Origin: Narthecium ossifragum
Taxonomy: Eukaryota; Streptophyta; Magnoliopsida; Dioscoreales; Nartheciaceae
Assembly: GCA_963920575.1 (NCBI GenBank)
Contig: OY986969.1
Span: 25,521,434 to 25,585,433 of the forward strand
DNA: 64,000 bases
Direction: 5' to 3'
Both the position numbers and the translations under genes were made by a program. The number at the start of each line of letters is the position of its first letter. Position 1 is the stretch's first letter. Shown here piece after piece: positions 56,061-64,000 of this stretch. The notes beneath the pieces are model-generated. The model saw nothing but the letters and a program-made list of their open reading frames with translations. It was not told the DNA's origin and searched no databases.

Positions 56061-56933
56061 ATGGCACTCCACCTCCACCTCCACCTCCTCATCTCGGCCA
56101 CCTTCTTCCTCCTCCTCGCCACCGCTGGGTCCTCAAGGAGCGTCGTCTCGTCCGATGGCCCAGTGCTCCACAGAGGCACAACGCTCACCGCCGGCAGCCT
56201 CGCCTTAAAATTCACCAGCGACTGCAGCCTGAAGCTCTTCGACAACGGCACGCTCGTCGAGACCTTCTTCACCCCCCCTACCGGCAAGTTTAAAAGCGGA
56301 TGCATCCTCTACGTCAACAAGCACGGCGTCGTCAAAGTCCAGCTGGTCCCGGGTGGCGCCTCCACCCCGGTCTTCGGCTCCAGGTCGAGGACCGGCCACT
56401 ACGCGCTCATCGTCGGCAACGGCAAGCTCGGCGTGTACGGCGATTCCATCTGGACCAGCCTGCAGTCCATCAGCAGCACCGAACCCATCACTCTAGCAGC
56501 CACCTCGCTGTTCGCCGCCGACACAACCAGTGTCCTATTCTCCGACAACTTGATCGCCGCCGACTCGAATGGCAACCGCACGGTGGCGGCCAGCGGAGAC
56601 TCCTTGCTGGTGCTGGAGCCCAAGTGCAACCTGGCGGTGGTGAAGAAGAACGAGATCATATGGGAGTCCAAGACGACCCATAACCCGGCCAACGCTTACG
56701 CGCAGTGCCAGCTTATTCTGAGGACCGACGGGGAGCTCGTCCTCGGAGAGTTGGTGCCCGTTGGCGTCGGCGACTCGGATCCGGTCTTTGACATCCTTTG
56801 GAGCAGTGGAGTGTCGTCCGACGCAGGGAGCCATGCCGCCGTTCTCACCGGCGGTGGCGAGTTTGTTGTCTACGGGCTCAAGGACACGGTTTATCAGCAA
56901 AAAAGCATCGAGATCGAGATGGTCACGGAGTGA
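56061..56933 (+). CDS. Two-domain GNA-type lectin 4
   Basis: A 290-residue secreted lectin without introns. The signal peptide (MALHLHLHLLISATFFLLL and on) ends near residue 24. Domain 1 (~27-132) has C55-C81 and reads KFTSDCSLKLF at the sugar site, so Gln, Asn and Tyr are replaced while D54 is kept. Domain 2 (~155-272) has C189-C216 and the same degenerate site as lectin 2. Its last 116 residues match lectin 2 with one difference, and the 3' flank is duplicated too. It is probably the donor of the lectin 2 second half, because its own two halves sit in a distinct promoter context. It is intact. Confidence 0.93.
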   Translation: MALHLHLHLLISATFFLLLATAGSSRSVVSSDGPVLHRGTTLTAGSLALKFTSDCSLKLFDNGTLVETFFTPPTGKFKSGCILYVNKHGVVKVQLVPGGASTPVFGSRSRTGHYALIVGNGKLGVYGDSIWTSLQSISSTEPITLAATSLFAADTTSVLFSDNLIAADSNGNRTVAASGDSLLVLEPKCNLAVVKKNEIIWESKTTHNPANAYAQCQLILRTDGELVLGELVPVGVGDSDPVFDILWSSGVSSDAGSHAAVLTGGGEFVVYGLKDTVYQQKSIEIEMVTE

Positions 56934-58941
56934 CGGAATAAATATGTTGCTGTTTTCGATCCCTTTGCTTCGCTACGTAATTTCAGGATCGCTTAGCTAG
57001 GTGTTTGAGTAATGGTGTACAATAATCTAGCTGAGATCTTTAGTGGCCATCTCCTGAAGGTGGTGACTGAGGATCTTGGTCTCTTGCTTTCCGGTAGTGC
57101 TATTTTCGTAATAAAAAGCGAATGGGGCTATTTTCATTTTTATGTTTTTCTCTCTCTCTTCATGCTTCACCGATGCATACCAACAATTTTAGCTCCTTCA
57201 AGCATCCGGTTGCTCTTAGTCTACTCCTATTGTCATTTTAATGCTACAAACACATAAACTTGATCGTCTTAGTACAGTAATGTGAGGCATGCTTGGTGTG
57301 GCCATAGCTTATTCCAATTTATTGGGGGTTAAGGGATTTTGGGATATAAAATGTGGGGTTATCTAATGGAGATAGGAAAGAATAGAGCAGCGGTAGTAGA
57401 TGTAATTAGGATAAAATAATAATAATTATTTTTTAAAATTTGAGGATAAGTGTGGGAATAAATGGGTTATATCTTTCTTTGACCTCACACCAAACATGTG
57501 TAAAGATTTAACCGGGAACGAGAAGCAAAGAAATCGGAAAAGAAAGACACAGATTTATGTGATTCACCCTAAAACAGTGCTACATCCACGGAGCTGCGGG
57601 AGTTTCACTATTACAAAGGCGAATAAGTCAGTTACAAAATACAATAACGGTCGCCGATATAAACCCTCATATCCTAAGGTTTCGACACATAGAGTATAAA
57701 AAATTACATAAACTACCCCTATCAATAGATCTCAAATCCGTTTTTCTCTTTCGGGGGCGGTGCCCCCGGAGACCCCCGTTGCCCCGACCCCGTAAACTCT
57801 GCGTAGTGCGTCATAGTCGGACCCGTATCATAATCCGAGACAAGTACAAGATCATGCTCCACACCTCAACAACAGGACCATATAATCTAACATGGCATGG
57901 CATTGGGTTATATCCCACCTTAACCCCACACCAAACAGGTGTAAGGATTTAACTGGGAACGAGAAGCAAAGAAACCGGAAAAAAAGACACAGATTTACGT
58001 AGTTCACCCTAGAACAGGGCTACATCCACGGAATTGCTAGAGTTTCACTATAACGAAGGCGAAAAAGCCAGTTACAAGATACAATGACAGTCGCCGATAT
58101 AAACCCTCATATCCTAGGGTTTCGACACATATGGGCTCGTTTGTTTCGTGGTATCATAGGTGGGATAGGATTAGTAATCCCGTGGACCCCACTTTATCCC
58201 ATGTTTGGTATGATTTTAGTCATGGGATAAATAATCTCCTTGGGACTCCATATCTCATGTACATGGGATAAAATAATCCCATGGGGAGGTAAGATATGTA
58301 ATCCCATGAGATAAAAACCATTGAATTAAAAAATAAGAAAACTTTAAATATTTGATTAAATCTTCTTTCACTTTATCCTTTATCTTACCAAAGATGAGAG
58401 AAGAGTTTAACCTCTCACATCATCTTCCGAGAGAATATATTTAGGGATACAATCTCCCAGGAGATTATATCCATCCATATCTTGTCATGCGAAACAAACG
58501 TGGCCTATAGGGTATAGAAAATTACTTAAACTACCCCTATCAATAGATATCAAATTCGATTTTTTCTTCCGGGGCCACTGCCCCGACCCTATCAACTCTG
58601 TGTAGTACGTCATAGTCGGATCCGTATCATAATCCAAGACAAGTAGAAGATCAGACTCCATAACTCAACAACAGGACCATATAATCTAACATGGCATGTC
58701 ATTGGGTTTGTATAGTTTAATGCAACAAGTCACAAGGATGTATATATATATAGTGATGCAAGTTAAGTTTGTTTATCAATTTAAATTTTCGTGGTGGTTG
58801 CGTGCTCGGTGATTTTGATAAAATAATGCAATAGGGAAAGAGACTTCGAATCTTTATCGTCTGTCATTGGAGCCCAGTTAAATCCAGCCCACGTGCTGAG
58901 GTGATGTAGGCAATATAAATATAAAGCCCATCATTTTCGAG
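56580..58941. repeat. Segmental duplication, copy B (matches 34469-36909)
   Basis: Same order of parts as copy A: lectin 3' end, MITE-like segment, two copia-like LTR pieces (from about 57490 and 57950), MITE, short TA run. Differences are mostly single bases and a few small indels. Confidence 0.92.
58133..58505. mobile_element. MITE with GGGCTCGTTTGTTTCG ends, copy B
   Basis: It corresponds to 36015-36417 with about 30 bp of internal deletion. The right end has decayed (CGAAACAAACGTGGCC). Confidence 0.7.
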
Positions 58942-59864
58942 TTTTTCTTTAAACAAATCCATTTTACTTTCAAATTTACAAAATCAGTCTATTTTTATAT
59001 TTATTTACGTGATAAGTCAAAATCTTTTTTTTTTAAGACAAAATTGTCCTTTCTCCCAAGCTAACAGTCCCCATCTTCCCCAAGCCCTCCTTCCGACGCT
59101 CCCCCACCTTCCCCAGCCCCTACTTCCCCACCTTCCCAGCCCCTCCTTCCGGCGCTCGTCGTCGTCGGGCGTCTGCACGTGGCTGACGACCTACCTCCTT
59201 CTCCACCCGTGATCCCCTCTTTCGGGCGGCGCATGGATCGCTGAGCGCGCGGGCGCATGGATCGCTGAGCGCGCGGGTGGCATGCATGAAGAGAGCTTCA
59301 TGCCTGCCACAGGGATCACTCCGTGGCATGCATGAAGAGAGTGTACATACTCTCTCACTCCGTGGCATGCATGCCACGGAGTACTCTCTCACTCCAGCGA
59401 TCCATGCACCGCACCTCGGGTGGAGAGAGAGAGGCCGAGGGCGAGGTCGACGGCGACGGCGAGGGCGACGTCGAGGGTCGCCTGCGAACGCCCGATGACG
59501 ACGAGAGCCGGAAGGAGGGGAAGGACGAGCGCCGGACGGAGGGGGTCTCTGGATGCCTTCATGGACGCCACTTCGATCTCGATCAAACCTTGTTCGTCGG
59601 GATCCAGCCTCAATCAAGCCTGGGTTCGATCCACCTCCAGCAATCGCCACCGTTCCGGCGTCCCTGCTTCCCTCTCTCCCCTTCTTCCCTCCCCTCTCCG
59701 GCCTCCCGCGCCGGGCTCCCTCTCCCTCTTCCCTCTCTCTCTCTCTCTCCCTCCCTCCCGCGGGCGTGGGTGGCTGCGGCTGCGGCCGCCGGGGTGGGGA
59801 GGCGAAAAATGCTGAAGTGTGGTGTGTTGAGTCCAAATTGTGGTGTAGATAGCCCTACCCTTTT
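58942..59864. other. GC-rich, CT-rich stretch of unknown origin
   Basis: 59060-59800 is GC-rich with CCTTCCCCAGCCCC-type runs. A palindromic duplication around CCGTGGCATGCATGAAGAGA lies at 59275-59400, and CTCTCTCC tracts at 59725-59760. Long frames here are low in complexity in several frames at once. It resembles captured promoter or first-exon DNA, but I cannot name a source gene. Confidence 0.45.
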
Positions 59865-60065
59865 TGTATCCAATACATTACGATCACCCCCATTCACATC
59901 TAAACATAGCTTTTATATAAATCAAAATCGTTTATATCAAACATCATTAATATTTTTAAATGATCATATATCAGTAAAAAAAAACCAAAGTTACGGTGAA
60001 AGACTCACCGACTTCAAGTTTTTTCATTTTTGTTTACTGTCATCTTCTTTGTTCTTCCTCATGAG
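59865..60065. repeat. Dispersed repeat shared with 39015-39290
   Basis: Matches the copy at 39015 up to TTCTTTGTTCTTCCT, after which the long-TIR element begins. The shared word GCCGCTCACA resumes at 62931, beyond that element. Confidence 0.8.
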
Positions 60066-60390
60066 AAAATTTCTTTTTAAATCCACTTATCTTTTGATTT
60101 GTCAATCGAGGGACACTTTCATGTTTTTTTACAAAACAGGCCAAATCCATAAATTCGGGACCAAAATATCCCTTACCAACTCTCTCTCATCATTTAATGG
60201 CACCTGACACAAATACGAGAGAGAGAAATGAGAGAATTAATGGCACCTGACACAAATAAGAGAGAGAGATGAGAGAATTCCTTACTTATACGAGGATTCC
60301 TTACTTAGCATATGAATTCCTCACTTGTGTGAGGAATTCCTTACTTATCATTCCTTTATTTAGCTAATGAGTTTTTACTTATGCTATCAG

Positions 60391-61400
60391 TGAGGCCTTC
60401 GCAACCATCCTCTCGAACACGAGAGTCCATCGAAGGTGGCGCAGAGCTCCAGTGATCCCCACACATATAAACCCCGTCGTCGAACCTCGGCTCTCGTCCA
60501 CGAGAACAATCGGCGGGGTCTGGTCCAGCTAGGCGAACCGGATCCGGTACGTCCTGAGGTGCCTCCACGATGCCACTAGGGAGGGGGAGCCGGAGCCAGA
60601 GGGGGAGGAGGCGACGGAGAAGAGAGAGAGAGAGAGAAACAGAGGAGAGAGCAGGAGAGGAGGAGAAGCGGGAGGAGAAGGGAGACGGAGCTGGAGGGGA
60701 GGAGGCGACGGAGAAGAGAGAGAGAAACAGAGGAAGAGAGACGCATCCGCTCCGACATTGACCCCGTCAATCGTACCAGTACCTCGCCCTCCCCTGTTCC
60801 TGGAACAGGGGCTGTAGGTGATGCTAAGCAAGGCGGCAATGATGGTGCGTTCCCTGTTCCTCAGTCACCTCCTCACCATCACCATCGCCGTATCACGACA
60901 TGAGGAAGATAAAGGAAGTATCGCGGCATGAGGAAGATAAAGGAAGCTTTCCGACGGAGACGACGCTAGAGGCGGCACCGGCGCTAGAGGCGCGTTCCCT
61001 GTTCCTCAGTCACCTCCTCACCATCACCTCTCTCTTCCTCGTCCTCCTCTCTTCCATCCGAGCTTCTCGAGGTCATCCCCGCCCTTCCCTCTGCCGTCCC
61101 GAGCTCGTCCCCGCCGCCCCTTCGCCGTATCGAGCGTCCCCCGCTAACCGAGCCATCTTCGTCCCCTGGTTTCGAGCTCGTCCCCTGCCGTCCCTCCGCC
61201 ATCTCGAGCGTCCCCCGCCTACCGAGAGCCTACCGAGCCATCTTCATCCCCTGGTCTCTCTCTCCTCTCTGCGTCCACGAGCTCCTCTCCCCTCGCCGTG
61301 TCGCCACCTTCCTCCCCCTCAGCTCCCAGGAGATCTCCCGATTCCTCCCCCTCCCACTCCATTAAAATCCTAGCCTTTCATTCAAATGAATGACCGGATG
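60391..61400. other. Interior of the long-TIR element: unidentified captured-type DNA
   Basis: GC-rich sequence with GAGGCGACGGAGAAGAGAGA doubled (60606 and 60703), AGGAAGATAAAGGAAG doubled (60902 and 60930) and CGAGCTCGTCCCC / GAGCGTCCCCCGC doubled at 61096-61213. The phrase RIRYVLRCLHDATR (60536-60580, + strand) looks like real coding sequence but I cannot assign it. Confidence 0.4.
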
Positions 61401-61740
61401 TTAGCTACTTGAGGCCCGGGCGAGGGAGGCCGGGCGAGATCGAGGGTGGACGGGGCGATCGAGGCCGGGCGAGGTCGAGGGTGGACGGGGCGATCGAGGC
61501 CGGGCAAGGTCGAGGGTCGACGGGGCGTCGTCGAGGGTGGATGGGGGGCGATCGAGGCCGGGGCGACGTCGAGGGTGGATGGGGGGCGATCGAGGCCGGG
61601 GCGACGTCGAGGGTGGACGGGGCGAGGGACCGGGTGGACCGGTCGATCGAGGCCGGGGCGAGGCGAGGTCGATCGAGGCTGTGGTGAGGCGAGGTCGATC
61701 GAGGCCGTGGCGAGGCGAGGTCGATCGAGGCCGGGGCGAT
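61401..61740. repeat. GC-rich minisatellite
   Basis: Units of about 33-36 bp built on GGGCGATCGAGGCCGGG and GTCGAGGGTGGACGG are repeated about nine times with variation. All frames are open through it, so long frames here mean nothing. Confidence 0.85.
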
Positions 61741-62480
61741 CGACGCCGCCCTCTCTCTCTCCCCCGACCTCTCTCACTCCGTCGCCTCCTTTCCTCCTGC
61801 TTTCTCCTCTCTCTCAGTCTCTCTCCCGCCGACTCTCTCTCTCTCTCCACATGGTCTTCTCTCTCCACCTAGTCTTCTCTCTCCATCGACTCTCTCTCTC
61901 CACCTAGTCTTCTCTCTCCATCGACTCTCTCTCTCCACCCATCTTTCTCTCTCCAAAAATAAGTGGAAGACCAAGTGGAGAGAGAGAGTCGATGGAGAGA
62001 GAAAGATGGGTGGAGAGAGAGAGTCGATGGAGAGAGAAGACTAGAGGTGGAGAGAGAAGACCATGTGGAGAGAGAGAGAGTCGATGGAGAGAGAAGACTA
62101 GAGGTGGAGAGAGAAGACCATGTGGAGAGAGAGAGTCGATGGAGAGAGAGTGTCGGGGAGGAGAGAGAGCAGGAGGAATCCTTATTAATGCCTCTCTCCG
62201 TCTCTCTATCCACCATGCACACTCTCTCTCTCCCTCCCTCTCTCTCCATCTCTCTATCCACCCTGCACTCTCTCTCTCTCCATGTCATATGCATTAAATG
62301 CATCATCATATGCATCAATAAGGATTCCTCGAGGTCGAGACACTGAGAAGGAACTCTCGCCTCGAGGCCGAGGAGGAGAGAGAAAGATAGGTGGGGAGAG
62401 AGAGTCGATGGAGAGAGAAGACCAGGTGGAGACGGTGAGAGAGAGTCCATGGAGAGAGAAAGATGGGGATCACTGGACAC
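61741..62480. repeat. CT/GA-rich inverted simple repeat
   Basis: 61745-61960 is CT-rich and 61975-62165 GA-rich with complementary words (CTCTCTCCATCGACTCTCTC versus GAGAGAGTCGATGGAGAGAG). The two halves can therefore fold back on each other around 61965. A second, shorter pair lies at 62190-62480. Confidence 0.8.
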
Positions 62481-62941
62481 TCATTGGCTAAATAAGGAAT
62501 GACAAATAAGGAATTCCTCTTATAAGTGAGGAATTCATATGCTAAGTGAGGAATTCCTTATATAAGTAAGGAATTTTCTCCTTTCTCCCTCTCATACTTG
62601 TGTCAGGTGGCATTAAATCCTAAGGGATGATAAGTGAGGAATTCATATGCTAAATGAGAAAATCATATCTTAAGTAAGGAATTCATCACATAAGTAAGAA
62701 ATTTTCTCCATTCTCTTTCTCTTTCTCATACTTGTGTCAGGTGACATTAATAAATGATGAGAGAAGTGACATTAAATGATGAGAGATGTGGCATTAAATG
62801 ATGATAGAGAGTTGGTCAGGGGTATTTTGGTCCTGAATTTATGGATTTGGCCTGCTTTGTAAAGAAACACAAAAGTGTCCCTCAATTGACAAATCCAAAG
62901 ACAAGTGGATTTAAAAAGAAAATTTCTCGCCGCTCACATAG

Positions 62942-63821
62942 TGATATGATGCACCTTCTTAAGGGCTTTCGTACCGGGTCTCTTGCCTTATCTCAGATCC
63001 TCTTTAGCCAAATCTATGGCTAGGTCGAGAGATACCTTTAGGGTTTTAGGAGAAGGACCCTAGGTATTCGACGAGGAAGACGAAGACTAGAGAAGGAGAC
63101 GGATGAGAAGAGGGATACCTTGCAACTCCTCTAGGATTGGCTGGCTTCTCTTGGAGATCCAAGCCTTGGAGAACGTGGTGGAGGGAAGCACGGCAGCCAA
63201 GGGGACGCCGGGGACTTGGGGTTGGACGGCGGAGGTGGTTGGTAGCGGCGGTGATGATGGTGGCGAAGGAGTGGACGGCAGCGGAGAAGGAGATCGGTGA
63301 TGGAGGAGGACCGGCTGTAGAGAGAGATGAAGGTGGCTGGTGGATTATGAGGAAACTAAGTTACAGCTACTCCTATATTACTTCTACTCCTAGGATTTAT
63401 CTCTACTAAATAATAACTCTCATAAATTCGTCCATGCATAATTACAAGCTATGGAGGTCCTTTTATAGAGGCCTCAAGAGAGTTCTACTACAACCTGAAT
63501 ACTACCTTGCTTTAATCAGCAAGTAACCAGACTTTTCTAATGAGACTCAATCTTATCTCAACTTCCTAATAACAAGGACTCATAATAGGAACTGATTTAA
63601 GCAAATCATAAACTGAACTCAATCTAGGAAACTGATTCAATCAAGATAACTACTAACTAGGAAATCATCTAAGTAAGCAAACCAGCTAGGAATAGGATTC
63701 CTTTGGCCGGCTGAGCTTAGAACGCCCAAAGGGACTTGGGTGCAGCCAACTCCTTGGCGTGGGCCCATCCAAGCAAGGACGTGGGTCCCTTCTTGGAATG
63801 GCTCGGTTCGACCTCGTATCA
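62942..63821 (-). mobile_element. 3' LTR of a Ty3/gypsy-type retroelement (- strand)
   Basis: On the - strand the LTR would start TGATACGAGG at 63821, just after a GGAGGGA polypurine tract, and end ...ATATCA at 62942. A TATA-like CTCTATAAAAGGACC lies near 63465-63475. About 880 bp. The left end is inferred from the short inverted termini TGATA/TATCA; the matching 5' LTR lies beyond the window. Confidence 0.55.
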
Positions 63822-64000
63822 TCCCTCCTCCCTTCGAAATTGGCCTTGTCCTCAAGGCCTGAATGTGATGAGGAAAGAGGGCTCTTCTCTTATCTAACCG
63901 GAGTGATGTGGTTGGACCGCAACTGTTGCTCTGTACTCGGCGGTGAGAATCCTGGTCTGGCCCATGGTGGATCGAATGGTAACTGGGCCATTGAATCAGG
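63822..64000 (-). pseudogene. 3' end of the retroelement internal region (partial)
   Basis: On the - strand, sequence with CCTTGAGGACAAGGCC just before the polypurine tract is the usual end of a Ty3-type polyprotein region. A stop occurs in the apparent frame. Too little is present to assign a domain, and the element continues past the right edge. Confidence 0.45.

Larger units (their letters stand above)
60062..62930. mobile_element. Element with long terminal inverted repeats (2.9 kb), MULE-like
   Basis: About 300 bp at 60062-60390 recurs inverted at 62510-62930. Shared words include GAGAAAWTTTCTTTTTAAA, TTGTCAAT-GAGGGACACTTT, CAGGCCAAATCCATAAATTC and repeated ATTTAATG-CAC. The insertion splits the dispersed repeat known from 39015-39290. 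The interior is GC-rich and CT/GA-rich, as in Pack-MULEs. No clean target duplication was found and no transposase is visible. Confidence 0.7.

Noticed and set aside
59120..60207. Overlapping frames of 130-294 codons on both strands
   Set aside because: Low-complexity Arg/Pro/Ser products in several frames at once over GC-rich and CT-rich DNA. One even runs into a dispersed repeat.
61382..62480. Frames of 100-200 codons over the minisatellite and GA/CT tract
   Set aside because: Repeat units without stop codons; not evidence of coding.

Overview
The window is nuclear DNA of a flowering plant, most likely a monocot. Genes are intron-bearing, there are GNA-type (bulb-type, curculin-like) lectin genes with plant promoters and signal peptides, and the rest is the plant transposon set: L1-type LINEs, CACTA, PIF/Pong, Mutator-like, hAT, Helitron-like, copia-like and Ty3-like elements. 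The species cannot be fixed from the sequence. A 200-base N gap lies at 21572-21771.

The only host genes that look functional are four two-domain GNA-type lectin genes, all on the + strand: 18448-19305, 33947-34822, 40961-41851 and 56061-56933. They form a loose tandem cluster with C-terminal relics at 31700, 51004 and 54064 and repeated 3' flanks. The gene at 33947 is a mosaic. Its promoter and first domain resemble the gene at 18448. From codon ~175 onward, and for 2.4 kb downstream, it is almost identical to the gene at 56061.

1-9719: an arm duplicated at 28.9-29.3 kb carries a solo LTR and then a 9.1-kb CACTA element. The CACTA holds three consecutive COG3 exons and one DYRK-type kinase exon, all with recognisable splice sites, plus a nearly full-length L1-type LINE with a 15-bp target duplication. 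9720-11441: copia-like LTR, LINE reverse-transcriptase fragment split by a hAT-type MITE, and lectin flank. 11442-18242: a 6.8-kb Pong-like element with an almost intact transposase. A 2.05-kb Pack-MULE nested in it carries fragments of isocitrate lyase, a SCARECROW-type GRAS factor and a LysM-RLK-like kinase.

21.8-25.1 kb: Helitron-like, hAT and LINE relics. 25150-28608: four near-identical 865-bp tandem copies of the first exon of a plastid ribosomal protein L29 gene. 29-33 kb: LINE tail, lectin fragment and flanks. 36.9-49 kb: the third lectin, repeats and a LINE. 49.4-54 kb: an MRS2/CorA-type Mg transporter remnant, then lectin flank interrupted by two elements. 55-64 kb: the fourth lectin with its duplicated flank, a GC-rich stretch, a 2.9-kb element with long inverted ends, and the edge of a Ty3-like retroelement.

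Apart from the lectins, nearly everything is nested mobile DNA. The main biological content is gene-fragment capture by three DNA-transposon families, recent tandem amplification of an RPL29 exon, and birth-and-death plus conversion in the lectin cluster.
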